46,638 nucleotides of DNA from Alteribacillus iranensis. Its GTDB lineage: Bacteria > Bacillota > Bacilli > Bacillales > Marinococcaceae. The notes beneath the pieces were generated by a model, which ran no database searches, was not told where the DNA came from, and saw nothing but the letters and a program-made list of their open reading frames with translations. Where the stretch lies: positions 1 through 46,638 of the forward strand of contig NZ_FONT01000004.1 in the NCBI RefSeq assembly GCF_900113025.1. Reading direction: 5' to 3'. The translations under genes and the position numbers were made by a program. This document shows positions 7,474 to 16,283 of the stretch, piece by piece. The stretch's first letter is position 1, and each line of letters begins with the position of its first letter.

Positions 7474-8481
7474 CTTTCTACGCAAAATAATTAATGAAAA
7501 ATCATCCCTCAGCTGGAAATCCTGCAATCTCTCTAATTCATAAAAAACTTTTTCAACGATTTCTTGCGCAGGCAACTCTTTATATTTTCGAATCAACTCT
7601 ATCAGCTCTTCTCGTTCAATAAACCCTTCTTCTGTACGGCACTCCGTCACGCCATCAGATAACAATACCACAAAATCTCCGGGCTCCACTTGTTTGTGAT
7701 ATTCACGAAACTTCGTATGACGCTTAATCCCCAATACGAGTCCCTTAGCATATAATTCCTCAAACGTGTCTTCCTTTTGGCTATAATAAAAGCCGGGTTC
7801 ATGGCCGGCTCCAGAGTAATAAAAATGATGGACATGAGGATCGTACGAACCGTACATCATCGTAATAAACATATTGGAGGCCACGTTTTGCTCTACTACA
7901 CGATTTAAGTTTTCGAGAAGAGCCCCTGGCTGTAAACGCTGTTCCGGCAGGCTGTCCATCGCATATTTAATCATCGACATACACAGAGCTGCCGGGATGC
8001 CTTTTCCAATAATGTCTGCTATCGCTACACCAATACAGTCATTTTCATCCCTAATAAAGTGATAATAATCCCCGCTCATTTTGGACGCAGGAACGCTAAT
8101 CACACCGATATCAAGAGAATCAACTTGTGGTATTTCCTCCGGAAGAAATGTTTGCTGCATGCTGGCTGCGACGTTAATTTCAGCTTCGAGCTCTTTCTGT
8201 TTATCTCTAAGACTCTGGTGAGCTCTATACGCCATCCCGTACCCCATCATCACTTCCAACAGAAAATCAAATGAATCACGTAACGAATGGGGAATATCAG
8301 GAAAGAATTCTTCAATGGCATCCAGGTGAAAGCTCAACGTCTCTTCAGGGGAAATTTGATGTTCAAGTACTTTTTTACTGAACTGTTGTGCTTGATACAG
8401 CCCTATTTCATTTTTGTCTTCCAAATATTGCTTTAATATTTCTTTATATTGGTTCTGTATACAGCTAAATGAGTCAGTCAA
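7468..8481 (-). CDS. rsbU: RsbU, RsbT-activated PP2C phosphatase
   Basis: A 337-residue protein with an N-terminal helical RsbT-binding domain (residues ~1-85), a linker (KQKELEAEINVAASMQQTFLP) and a C-terminal PP2C domain. Metal-site motifs are SGDYYHF, VAIADIIGKGIPAA, LSDGVTE and RDDFSLII. RsbU dephosphorylates RsbV~P when bound by RsbT. The start is a TTG at 8481 preceded by AAAGGGGG at 7 bases; the nearby ATG is out of frame and meets a stop at once. The N-terminal region is the part expected to vary between species. Confidence 0.96.
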   Translation of the reverse strand: MTDSFSCIQNQYKEILKQYLEDKNEIGLYQAQQFSKKVLEHQISPEETLSFHLDAIEEFFPDIPHSLRDSFDFLLEVMMGYGMAYRAHQSLRDKQKELEAEINVAASMQQTFLPEEIPQVDSLDIGVISVPASKMSGDYYHFIRDENDCIGVAIADIIGKGIPAALCMSMIKYAMDSLPEQRLQPGALLENLNRVVEQNVASNMFITMMYGSYDPHVHHFYYSGAGHEPGFYYSQKEDTFEELYAKGLVLGIKRHTKFREYHKQVEPGDFVVLLSDGVTECRTEEGFIEREELIELIRKYKELPAQEIVEKVFYELERLQDFQLRDDFSLIILRRKV

Positions 8482-8494
8482 GTTTCATCCCCCT

Positions 8495-8908
8495 TTAACG
8501 GAGCCATTTAATCGCTGTAATCTCCGTACCTTCCCCTGCAGTAGAATGGATGTCAAACTCGTCCATTAAGCGTTTAACACCCGGGAGCCCTGCTCCTAGT
8601 CCTCCAGAAGTGGTGAAACCATCTTCCATCACATCACGGATATTAGAAATACCTGGCCCCTTATCTTTCGCTATGATTTTTATACCTCGTTTTGAAACAG
8701 GCGATTCAGTATCTTCTACATACTGAATAACAATTTCGCCTTTTTCAGCATATAAGTATATATTTCTCGCCAGTTCAGAAATAGCGGTTGCAATTCTTGC
8801 TTGATCGACATTACCAAACCCCGCATCTTTTGCTAAGTTTCGTCCTGCCTGGCGGGCCGAAACGATGCCCCACTCCGTATGAACTTCAACATTGGATTGG
8901 ATACTCAT
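8495..8908 (-). CDS. rsbT: RsbT, switch kinase of the stressosome
   Basis: A 137-residue GHKL kinase. ATAISELARNIYLYA carries the N-box, AKDKGPGI the G1 box and GGLGAGLPGVKRLMDEF the G2 box. RsbT phosphorylates RsbR and RsbS, leaves the stressosome and activates RsbU. I chose the ATG at 8908 because GGAGGGG is 5 bases upstream; the GTG at 8911 overlaps the rsbS stop and is too close to the SD. Coupled to rsbS. Confidence 0.96.
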   Translation of the reverse strand: MSIQSNVEVHTEWGIVSARQAGRNLAKDAGFGNVDQARIATAISELARNIYLYAEKGEIVIQYVEDTESPVSKRGIKIIAKDKGPGISNIRDVMEDGFTTSGGLGAGLPGVKRLMDEFDIHSTAGEGTEITAIKWLR

Positions 8909-8910
8909 CA

Positions 8911-9267
8911 CTACCCCTCCAATTCCTGTTGAAGTTTCTCGAGGCCTTGTTCGAGATCAAGAGCTGTAGGCACTTCATTCAGCATAATCCCCATATCAAT
9001 CAACGTGATAGCCACTGCAGGTTGAATGCCGGTAAGTACCACTTTTGCTCCCATTAAGTTAGACATTTCAACAACGTCTCCCAACACTTTAGCAATGTAA
9101 GAATCAATCATTTCTACGGAGGTGAGGTCAATTACAACACCAATTGATCCTTCTTGGTGAATTTTATTAAGCAGGTCTTCCTGGAATTGAAGGGCAGTCT
9201 GATCATCTAATTCTACTTGAACGGATATTAACAAATATTTGTGTAGCTTTAAAATGGGGATTCGCAT
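8911..9267 (-). CDS. rsbS: RsbS, stressosome core antagonist of RsbT
   Basis: A 118-residue single STAS-domain protein. The phosphoacceptor is Ser56 in [13 protein letters not shown], matching Ser59 in B. subtilis. With RsbR it forms the core of the stressosome that sequesters RsbT. The SD CGGAGGCGG is well placed before the ATG. It lies 18 bases after rsbR. Confidence 0.97.
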   Translation of the reverse strand: MRIPILKLHKYLLISVQVELDDQTALQFQEDLLNKIHQEGSIGVVIDLTSVEMIDSYIAKVLGDVVEMSNLMGAKVVLTGIQPAVAITLIDMGIMLNEVPTALDLEQGLEKLQQELEG

Positions 9268-9285
9268 GGAACATCCGCCTCCGAT

Positions 9286-10137
9286 CTATCTTGAATCTAT
9301 TCTTTCATCGTCATTTTCTATTTTGATGATTTTACGTTGTGTTAATTCAAGGCCTGTCTCAACACCTCTTCGAAGCGAACTCTTTGTCCGAAACTTGCTA
9401 AGATCGATTCCCAAATTAACAATCGTTTGAGCTATTTCCGGTCGAATACCTACCAATATACACTCTGCTCCAACAAGCCGGATTGCTTCTGCTGTCTGTA
9501 TAAGGTGATGTGCTACCATTGTATCTACCACAGGCACACCGGTTATGTCGATTAAAACGACTTGAGACCGATGTTCAATTATACCATCTAGAACATTTTC
9601 CATAATTAATTTAGCCCGTTCGGTGTCTATTGTACCTACAAGCGGCATGACACTCACTTTCTCAAACACAGGAATAAGAGGTGCAGAAAGCTCTTTTAAA
9701 GCCATCCGTTGAAGATGGATCGTGCTTTCCCATGACCCTGAATATTCATCTGCAATTTGATTAATGATGCTATCCACCCAGGTTTCAATTTCATAGAATG
9801 TCTCGAATACTTTTTTAGAAGAAATACTTTCCATGGAAGACATTGTTTCAAGAAGTACACGCCGAAAAGCCTGCATCCCTTGAGTAAAATAACTTAACGG
9901 CCATCCCAAATAGATAAGATGTTGAGCAAATTCATTTAGTTTCTCTGTTGCTGCTTCTTCTGTTAATTCCAACGACTCGATGATTAATTCAACAAATTTT
10001 TTATTAGTTTCATCGCTCGCTTCATTGGGTATTTTTTTGGCAAGACCGCTAGGCATTACGTTATTAATTTCGCTTAACCAATCAGATATTATATCTTGCT
10101 TTTGTGTATAAATCATTTCTACAATGGATGGCTGCAT
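9286..10137 (-). CDS. rsbR: RsbR (RsbRA-type) stressosome co-antagonist
   Basis: A 283-residue protein with an N-terminal non-haem globin-like domain (residues ~1-150) and a C-terminal STAS domain. Both RsbT target threonines are present: Thr169 in LVGTIDTERA and Thr206 in VPVVDTMVAHH, equal to Thr171 and Thr205 in B. subtilis. I chose the ATG at 10137 because GGAGGA precedes it by 7 bases; the upstream GTG at 10194 has no SD. It is the first gene of the module. A TATAAT (10251-10256) lies upstream but without a clear -35. Confidence 0.95.
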   Translation of the reverse strand: MQPSIVEMIYTQKQDIISDWLSEINNVMPSGLAKKIPNEASDETNKKFVELIIESLELTEEAATEKLNEFAQHLIYLGWPLSYFTQGMQAFRRVLLETMSSMESISSKKVFETFYEIETWVDSIINQIADEYSGSWESTIHLQRMALKELSAPLIPVFEKVSVMPLVGTIDTERAKLIMENVLDGIIEHRSQVVLIDITGVPVVDTMVAHHLIQTAEAIRLVGAECILVGIRPEIAQTIVNLGIDLSKFRTKSSLRRGVETGLELTQRKIIKIENDDERIDSR

Positions 10138-10250
10138 ATACAATTCCTCCATGAATTGAATGATATATTTTTGCGTTCCATCAATTTGGTGCACAAAAAA
10201 AGTGTTTAATTGACTCTATTATTTCATGTCTCGTGATTTGGCGCAAATAA

Positions 10251-10256
10251 ATTATA
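10251..10256 (-). promoter_or_regulatory. candidate -10 element of the rsbR operon
   Basis: Minus strand TATAAT about 115 bases before rsbR and after the ndoAI terminator. The best -35 at 17 bases is ACGAAT, which is poor. The call rests on the -10 and on the need for a promoter after the terminator. Confidence 0.4.
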
Positions 10257-10296
10257 GCCTAAACTAGTATTCTATTCGTTTTTAAAGTTTTTTACC

Positions 10297-10336
10297 ATAA
10301 AAAAGTTGCTGCCTCCGTAACAAGCAACAACTTTTG
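10297..10336 (-). terminator. terminator between ndoAI and rsbR
   Basis: Minus strand AAAGTTGTTGC pairs with GCAGCAACTTT (one G-T pair), followed by TTTTTT. It separates ndoAI from rsbR in a gap of about 250 bases in which the EndoA toxin gene would be expected. Confidence 0.85.
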
Positions 10337-10394
10337 ACATGCGTCTTTATTCACGTTTTCTAAAAGTAAAATAGGGGTAATTCCTGTATATCCA

Positions 10395-10676
10395 TCATAC
10401 TCCGCTCACAAGCCGATTATCTAGCGAGGTTTCCGCTTCTTCCTCAGCCAGGAAGGATTCTGAGGCGATATGCAGATTAATATGAGCCATTTCCAAGTAG
10501 CCCTGCTGCATGGATTCGCGATTTTTCTTTTTCTGCCGTTCTTTCAAGTAAACCTCGGTAGCCTGATGGATAAACTCATTGCGATTCACATTGTCCTTTG
10601 CGACTAAGCCATCCAATTCGCGGAGCAGGTATTCAGGAAGGCTGACTGTAATTTGTTTCTTGCAATTCTGAGACAA
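10395..10676 (-). CDS. ndoAI: EndoAI-type antitoxin (MazE analogue) without a toxin gene
   Basis: A 93-residue ribbon-helix-helix protein, the same length as B. subtilis EndoAI. The N-terminal part has ITVSLPEYLLRELDGLV, as in the RHH domain; the C-terminus has YLEMAHINLHIASES and ends NRLVSGV, the region that inhibits the toxin. The start is a TTG at 10676 with GGAGGTG 7 bases upstream; an ATG at 10694 has that SD inside it. EndoAI normally binds and blocks the EndoA (MazF) mRNA interferase encoded directly downstream. Here the only downstream frame is 12 codons and then a terminator follows. The gene has its own promoter and terminator. Confidence 0.9.
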   Translation of the reverse strand: MSQNCKKQITVSLPEYLLRELDGLVAKDNVNRNEFIHQATEVYLKERQKKKNRESMQQGYLEMAHINLHIASESFLAEEEAETSLDNRLVSGV

Positions 10677-10724
10677 TCCACACACCTCCAGCATACGCCT
10701 AACTTCTCGATTTCATTTATCCTC

Positions 10725-10753
10725 ATGATAGCATTTCATTGTTCGATTTGCAA
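10725..10753 (-). promoter_or_regulatory. promoter of ndoAI
   Basis: Minus strand TTGCAA (10748-10753), 17-base spacer, TATCAT (10725-10730), about 50 bases before the ndoAI start. It lies in the alr-ndoAI gap. Confidence 0.65.
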
Positions 10754-10780
10754 AGATCCTTTAAAAGAATTTGAATGAGA

Positions 10781-11917
10781 CTAAGATACATAAATTCTCG
10801 GTACTCTTTTACTTATCATGCACGGTATTTCATAAGGGATGGTATCAAGTCTTTCAGCTACTTCGACAGCTGAAATAGTCTCTTGATTTTGGCTTCCGAC
10901 CATCGTAACCTTTGTGCCGACGGGCCTGTACTCTGGAAGTCGAACCATTAACTGATCCATACATATGCGGCCGACAATCGGTACGCGGACACCGTCTACC
11001 AACACTTCGGCACCTTTAGAAGCATGCTGTCTATACCAACCGTCTGCATAACCAATAGGAATTGTTGCAATCCATTCCTTTTCTGTAGTGATATAAGCTT
11101 GGCCATAACCGATATTTTGACCTTGAGGTACTTCTTTAATTTGAACGATTCGGCTGTGAAGAGAAAAAGCAGGCTGCAACGTAAAGGGAATGTCATCAAT
11201 AATTTCCTTAGAAGGCGGCAAACCATACATTGATATACCAATGCGCACCATATTAAAGCATCTTTCTGGAAAGCGAAGACTTGCGGCACTGTTACCACAG
11301 TGAATATATTCCACTTCCCCTATATGGTCTTTGACTAAGCGAATGTTGTCTAGAAAACAAGAATACTGTCGTTCAAAGAACTCCGTCTTTTTACTATCCG
11401 CGGTGGCAAAATGTGTGTAAAGTCCTTCTGGGTGAAGAGAGCAGCAATGACGTAAAACACCCATGAACTCTTCAATTTCCTCCTCTTCTGCCATCCCGAA
11501 CCTTCCCATTCCAGTATCTACTTTAATGTGAACGTTCAGACGGGCAGTTCCTTTAATATAGGATTCCGCTTCTTCCAGCCACTCCTTTTGGAATGCCGTT
11601 AGCCTAATGTCTTTTTGTGCCGCGATGAGAGCGTCTTCCGGGTTTGTTCTCCCTAATACTAGGATAGGTGCCTCTATCCCCTCGTCCCGCAATTCTAGCG
11701 CTTCATCTAACAAAGCGACTCCAAGAAACTCAGCTCCCGCTTCAATGGCTGCTTTCGCTGTCTCCACTGCCCCATGCCCATAGCCGTCAGCTTTCACCAT
11801 AGCCATAAGACTGACATCTGAATGAAACTGTTGCAACGTCATACGTATATTATACTTAATACAATCAAGACGAACCTCTGCCCATGTATCTCTTCGCGAA
11901 GCTTGTTTAAAGGCCAT
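10781..11917 (-). CDS. alr: alanine racemase
   Basis: A 378-residue PLP-dependent, fold-type III racemase that interconverts L- and D-alanine for peptidoglycan. The PLP lysine is Lys42 in MVKADGYGHG. The second catalytic base, the tyrosine, is in IGYGQAY. VDTGMGRFG, HCGNSAAS and GRICMDQ are also present. Length is typical. The ATG at 11917 has GGAGAA upstream. It has the same place as alr (dal) in B. subtilis, between ydcC and ndoAI, but it is separated from ydcC here by a terminator and a repeat. Confidence 0.97.
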   Translation of the reverse strand: MAFKQASRRDTWAEVRLDCIKYNIRMTLQQFHSDVSLMAMVKADGYGHGAVETAKAAIEAGAEFLGVALLDEALELRDEGIEAPILVLGRTNPEDALIAAQKDIRLTAFQKEWLEEAESYIKGTARLNVHIKVDTGMGRFGMAEEEEIEEFMGVLRHCCSLHPEGLYTHFATADSKKTEFFERQYSCFLDNIRLVKDHIGEVEYIHCGNSAASLRFPERCFNMVRIGISMYGLPPSKEIIDDIPFTLQPAFSLHSRIVQIKEVPQGQNIGYGQAYITTEKEWIATIPIGYADGWYRQHASKGAEVLVDGVRVPIVGRICMDQLMVRLPEYRPVGTKVTMVGSQNQETISAVEVAERLDTIPYEIPCMISKRVPRIYVS

Positions 11918-12089
11918 TCTATCTTCTCCTATGCTGTCGCTCGCTCTATGTTAGAAAAATAAACTTTAACTCCTTGACTTATCTATTTTGTCATCACTCA
12001 TCGTACTATTTCCTAACAACGCAAGTAAAAATGTATAATTTGATTATTCTCGGGTTCACTCGAAATGTCAACGGGGAATTAGAACCTCT

Positions 12090-12215
12090 TTGTTTTAAGA
12101 AAAGCGCAAGCACCCTGGCTTGCACAGGACGTGCTGACTTTTGCGTTATACACAGGATGTGTATGTTTTTAGCAAAAGACCATTCTACTATGGGCTTCCA
12201 GAGCGTCTAGGCGCT
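12090..12215. repeat. dispersed repeat, copy A (AAGAAAAGCGCAAGC family)
   Basis: Starts AAGAAAAGCGCAAGCACCC and contains GGCTTGCACAGGACG and GTTTTTAGCAAAAGACC. The copy at 21371 shares AAGAAAAGC, GACTTGCAC and GTTTTTAGCAAAAGATC. The right end, GGCGCTGGAGCTAGA, resembles the repeats at 42632 and 46538. The rest of the gap from 11918 to 12283 holds a weak minus promoter (TATACA near 12030) and no gene that I can support. Confidence 0.7.
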
Positions 12216-12283
12216 GGAGCTAGATATCACTCCATGAATGCAATACTTTCTTCTCTTTTTAGAAAAGCATTAGAGTGTCAAAC

Positions 12284-12331
12284 TTTGAAAAATAACAGCC
12301 AGGCAAGGAAGCACCTGCCCGGCTTGAACTA
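12284..12331 (-). terminator. terminator after ydcC
   Basis: Minus strand AGCCGGGCAGG pairs imperfectly with CCTTGCCTGGCT around a short loop, followed by GTTATTTTTC. Confidence 0.75.
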
Positions 12332-12346
12332 ACCAAAATTAGTATT

Positions 12347-13402
12347 TCATTTCACAGCTTGTGTCTCTAAAGCGTTATCCATGGAACGTGCGATGGCTGT
12401 CATTTCCTCTTTTGTTAGTTCTGTTGAAGCTAAGAAATACTCCACTCCATCATAGTTCCATGTTAATGAATCTTCTGTCCAAGCCCCAACCGTGAAGCCA
12501 AGGTCAACCGGCTCTCCTGTTCCCACGTTCACATTGGCTGATGCCTCAAGCACTTGAGCTGATTGCTGGATAAGAGTAAAAGGCTGCTCTCCTGTATAAG
12601 AAAGTACGACTTTTTTACCGTTTTCTGTATCGCTTTCTTCGGTATCGGTGAGGGTCGTCCCTTGAGGTTCAAAGGTTGGATAACTTACTTCAAAAGAGTT
12701 CGATTTTTCTTCAGCCTGCTTATTTTCTTGATCCGCGGCACTCGTTGGCATATCCACATTTGCCGCAGACATGTTTTTCTCCGTATCAAAGTCATTGTCA
12801 TCAAACGTGGCATCTTCATCAAATTCAGTGAATTCAACAGAAACAAGCAGCTTAAAGTCGCTATCATAAATTTTCACTGTATTGGGCGTTAATGATTTTG
12901 CATCTAGAACGATTTCTTGATGGCTCAAATTTTTATTTTGATAGTTGGTTTTTGTTTCAAATACGTAAGCACCTTCATGGACCGAAAACGTCCTTTCCGC
13001 ATCCATCAAAATATCGGAAATAAGCGACTCATAAAGATACACTTGACTGTTATTATTTGGCCAATCACTTTGAAAGCGGAAGCTTTTGTTCAATGCCGGT
13101 GTTAACACAAACACCCCTTCATCATTCCGTATAATCATTTGGTTCTGCTCTTCGTTTTCATTCTTCAAGTCTACTTTGTAGTATTTATTCTTTTCGTTTT
13201 GCATGTGCCAGACTTCAACGTTGTAAGTTCTTGGCTCTTCGCCTGTTTCTAGGGTCATGGCAGCTTTTCCTTTATATCCGTCCATATCCTGTAATTTTTT
13301 ATCCAACTCTCGTACAACTTCTTCTTGGGATTTTTCTCCGCACGCTGCCAACACCAAAACCGATAATAACAACAGGACAACGAATAGCAGTAATTTGCGC
13401 AC
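12347..13402 (-). CDS. ydcC: YdcC-like lipoprotein (LolA-like fold), sporulation associated
   Basis: A 351-residue lipoprotein. The signal ends with the lipobox LVLAAC (Cys at residue 21). The mature part has the LolA/YdcC pattern (MTLETGEEPRTYNVEVWH, NMIIRNDEGVFVLTPALNK) and ends in a DUF4367-like segment. B. subtilis ydcC lies between acpS and alr and is expressed under a sporulation sigma factor; I know no defined function. The product should be anchored to the outer face of the membrane. It lies 47 bases after the repair enzyme gene, probably in the same operon. Confidence 0.88.
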   Translation of the reverse strand: MRKLLLFVVLLLLSVLVLAACGEKSQEEVVRELDKKLQDMDGYKGKAAMTLETGEEPRTYNVEVWHMQNEKNKYYKVDLKNENEEQNQMIIRNDEGVFVLTPALNKSFRFQSDWPNNNSQVYLYESLISDILMDAERTFSVHEGAYVFETKTNYQNKNLSHQEIVLDAKSLTPNTVKIYDSDFKLLVSVEFTEFDEDATFDDNDFDTEKNMSAANVDMPTSAADQENKQAEEKSNSFEVSYPTFEPQGTTLTDTEESDTENGKKVVLSYTGEQPFTLIQQSAQVLEASANVNVGTGEPVDLGFTVGAWTEDSLTWNYDGVEYFLASTELTKEEMTAIARSMDNALETQAVK

Positions 13403-13449
13403 GTTATCATTTCTCCTTTGTCCCTAAAATAACGACAAAGGAGGGAACC

Positions 13450-14979
13450 TTAGAAAGAAGAAATTATGGAACGAAATGCAAGCGGTAATAGGTGAATAAA
13501 GTCAGAAGCAGTCATGGCATAAGTTTGCCTGGATTTCTTAACTGCTATATCAGCCGTGAGACCATGCAAATAGACGGCATTCATAACTGATGCACTTGTT
13601 TCTTTTCCTTGTAGAAGGAGACCAAGAATAAGCCCAGTTAATACGTCTCCTGTCCCCCCTCTCGCTAATGCTTCATTGCCGCTCGTATTGATAAATTGAT
13701 CTCCGTCTGGTGTTGTCACTATAGTATGAGGGCCTTTCAATACAAGGTAACACCCTTTTTCCATGGCAAATTCACGAGACAACGTAAAACGTTGATTATT
13801 TATTTTCTCTGTTTTCTCCCCCGTTAGTCTGCTCATCTCGCCTGGATGAGGGGTTATGATCAATGGAGCATTTCTCGCTTTCACCTCTTGTTCAAGCTCC
13901 GGCAAAAAGTAGAGGGCATCAGCGTCTAATAAAAGTGGGGCATTTACTTCTGTAAGAAGCCGCCGTACCAACGGCTTAATCGTTTTCTCCCTGCCAAGTC
14001 CCGGGCCTGCAGCTACCGCCTGATAGGGATTTGTATTAAAATCCATTCCCATTAAATCACCAGCGATGGCTCCACCTTGTTCTGGAAGAGGCATTCCCAT
14101 CGTTTCCGGCAATTGTGAATGTACTACAGGCATGACGGAAGAAGGAGCAGCTGTTGTCAATAATCCCGCCCCGCTATTCAAACAAGCTGAAGCAGCTAAA
14201 GTCACTGCCCCTGGCATGGACTTCGATCCCCCGATCAGTAAGCCTTTTCCATGAGTCCCTTTATGGGCATTAGGGATCCTGTGGGGAAGAGAATGGCAGA
14301 CATCATTTTTCGTCCACACTTTCCTTCGTATTGGCACGTTATTTTCTATCACTTTACGTAACCCAATATCAACGGTCCTTATCGCGCCATAACAGTCTGT
14401 TGCTGGATACAAATAGGCACTGCATTTTGGTGCTTGGATGACAACGGTGGTATCTGCATAAATAACCGTTTCAGGTATTTTTCCGCTTTCTGATGGTACG
14501 CCGCTGGGAATATCGATGGAAATCACATCAGCAGATCCCTTGTTCACAGCTAATACAGCTTCCTTGTATGGAGGACGCAAAGGTCCCCTTACACCTGTCC
14601 CTAGCATGGCGTCTATAACGACATCATAGTCATCCATTTCACAAAGAGAAGCATCCCATTCTTTCCATTCGCGGCCGAGATTTTCATAGATTTCCTTATG
14701 GTAACAAGCTGCCCCTTCGAACTCATTCGGATCAGCAAGTAACCAAACATCCACATCCATGCCATGATCGATTAGCACTCGGGCAACAACGAACCCATCA
14801 CCGCCATTATTACCTTTCCCTATAAGAATGGCTGCTTTCTCCTGCAAGGAGTGGTCTTCCATAATTACTTCAGCAACCGCACGGCCGGCATTTTCCATTA
14901 ATAGTTCTTCCTTTAATCCGAGACTTTCAATAGCATAGCGATCCACCTCTTTCATTTCTTCACCAGTTACCACTTGCAT
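13450..14979 (-). CDS. nnr: bifunctional NAD(P)HX epimerase / ADP-dependent dehydratase
   Basis: A 509-residue fusion. The N-terminal YjeF_N epimerase domain (residues ~1-215) has GKGNNGGDGFVVARVL and DAMLGTGVRG. The C-terminal ribokinase-like dehydratase domain (~230-509) has HKGTHGKGLLIGGS, AAGPGLG, LDADAL, TPHPGEMSRL and ARGGTGDVLTG. Together they repair hydrated NADH and NADPH. Full length for the family. SD AGGAGGGA precedes the ATG. It lies between acpS and ydcC on the same strand. Confidence 0.95.
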   Translation of the reverse strand: MQVVTGEEMKEVDRYAIESLGLKEELLMENAGRAVAEVIMEDHSLQEKAAILIGKGNNGGDGFVVARVLIDHGMDVDVWLLADPNEFEGAACYHKEIYENLGREWKEWDASLCEMDDYDVVIDAMLGTGVRGPLRPPYKEAVLAVNKGSADVISIDIPSGVPSESGKIPETVIYADTTVVIQAPKCSAYLYPATDCYGAIRTVDIGLRKVIENNVPIRRKVWTKNDVCHSLPHRIPNAHKGTHGKGLLIGGSKSMPGAVTLAASACLNSGAGLLTTAAPSSVMPVVHSQLPETMGMPLPEQGGAIAGDLMGMDFNTNPYQAVAAGPGLGREKTIKPLVRRLLTEVNAPLLLDADALYFLPELEQEVKARNAPLIITPHPGEMSRLTGEKTEKINNQRFTLSREFAMEKGCYLVLKGPHTIVTTPDGDQFINTSGNEALARGGTGDVLTGLILGLLLQGKETSASVMNAVYLHGLTADIAVKKSRQTYAMTASDFIHLLPLAFRSIISSF

Positions 14980-15036
14980 GGCAGGTCCCTCCTAACCGCA
15001 ATATATTTCTATGAGACAAACTCTCCAGATATAACT

Positions 15037-15402
15037 TTATCTACTATCTTGCTTTTCAAGTACCACTTGAGCTGCAGCATAATCTTTGCTATGCGTTATA
15101 GACAGATGAGCCACAATGTCACGGGCGGGGTGGGTAAGGATTGGTTTGCCTAGATCATTGTTTAGGATTGAAATATCTTGGAAGCCATAATGTACAGAGA
15201 TCCCTGTACCAGCAGCTTTCACAAAAGCCTCCTTCGCAGCGAACCGGCCAGCCACGTATTCTATCCGCCGATTTCCTCGTAATCTTTCAAGAAGCTTCTG
15301 TTCCGGCGAAGTCAATATTCTTTTTTCAAAGCGTCTATTCTCCTCTAGAAGACGTTTGATTCTTGATAGTTCTACTATATCTAATCCAATACCGTAAATC
15401 AT
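15037..15402 (-). CDS. acpS: holo-[acyl-carrier-protein] synthase
   Basis: A 121-residue phosphopantetheinyl transferase. Mg-binding Asp8 (GIGLDIVEL) and Glu58 (RFAAKEAFVKA) are at the usual positions. AcpS transfers the 4'-phosphopantetheine arm of CoA to ACP for fatty acid synthesis. It is the first gene of the acpS-nnr-ydcC group and divergent from the rhomboid gene, which matches ydcB/ydcA order. Confidence 0.96.
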   Translation of the reverse strand: MIYGIGLDIVELSRIKRLLEENRRFEKRILTSPEQKLLERLRGNRRIEYVAGRFAAKEAFVKAAGTGISVHYGFQDISILNNDLGKPILTHPARDIVAHLSITHSKDYAAAQVVLEKQDSR

Positions 15403-15512
15403 TGTCTCTTCTCCTATTCTTTAAAAGGTGTCATTCGCTTAGGCAGAGAACCATATGCTAAGATAAAACACGTATGGAAATGTTATCGAAAAAAATCGGG
15501 GGAAGATAGATC

Positions 15513-16283
15513 ATGTTCATCCGTAACGAAACGTTTTACTCTTTCAGAAAAAACTATCCATTGATCACTGGGATTGTGGCTATTCATTTCCTTTTATTTT
15601 TGTGGATGAATGTATCTAATTGGACGAATGGTTTGATTCCGCTTGGCGGGTTCATCTTCCAATTGGGGGTGGGAAATAATTATGCTGTAGCCACGGGTGA
15701 ATTTTGGCGACTGGTGACCCCCATCTTTCTTCACATCGGAGCAGGACATGTTTTATTTAACTCCTTCTCTCTCGTGTTATTTGGACCCGCCCTGGAGAAA
15801 ATGCTCGGCAAGTTTAAGTTCCTTATTGCCTACTTGTCCGCTGGTATCCTGGCCAACATCGCTACATTCATACTGACGGGGCCTGGTTATACACATTTAG
15901 GTGCTTCCGGTGCTATTTTTGGCCTGTTTGGCATTTACTTGTACATGATTTGGAAAAGAAAAGATTTAATTGATGCCGCGAACGCCCAGCTAATTCTTGT
16001 CATCCTTATTCTTGGTGTTGTGATGACATTTCTAAATCCCGGTATTAACATTACAGCCCATATATTTGGCTTAATATCAGGACTGGCTCTAGCACCTCTT
16101 TTTCTCACAAATGCTCTCCCTTTTTATGCATATCCTTCGACAGCTGGGCATGGCGAAGCCACTTTTCGTTCTTCCCGCTGGAAAATGAAACGTTTTTCGG
16201 CCTCTTCGTTCATTCGTATTATCGGTTGGGGATTTATTATTCTAGTGATAATAGGAATTATCAATCGCCTGCTTCAATGGTAA
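15513..16283 (+). CDS. rhomboid-family intramembrane serine protease (YdcA-like)
   Basis: A 256-residue membrane protein with about six to seven transmembrane segments. The catalytic dyad is Ser132 in LGASGAIFG and His183 in ITAHIFGLISG; the WRLVTPIFLH and GHVLFNSFSL motifs of L1 and TM2 are present. Rhomboids cleave transmembrane substrates inside the membrane; the substrate is unknown. A C-terminal extension carries an additional hydrophobic helix (WGFIILVIIGIINRL). Its 3' end overlaps the convergent rsiX gene by 23 bases. B. subtilis ydcA lies in the same place next to acpS. Confidence 0.92.
   Translation: MFIRNETFYSFRKNYPLITGIVAIHFLLFLWMNVSNWTNGLIPLGGFIFQLGVGNNYAVATGEFWRLVTPIFLHIGAGHVLFNSFSLVLFGPALEKMLGKFKFLIAYLSAGILANIATFILTGPGYTHLGASGAIFGLFGIYLYMIWKRKDLIDAANAQLILVILILGVVMTFLNPGINITAHIFGLISGLALAPLFLTNALPFYAYPSTAGHGEATFRSSRWKMKRFSASSFIRIIGWGFIILVIIGIINRLLQW

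Noticed and set aside
11974-12332. Small plus-strand genes between alr and ydcC
   Set aside because: The frames lie in a dispersed repeat and a terminator, lack an SD and have unusual composition.
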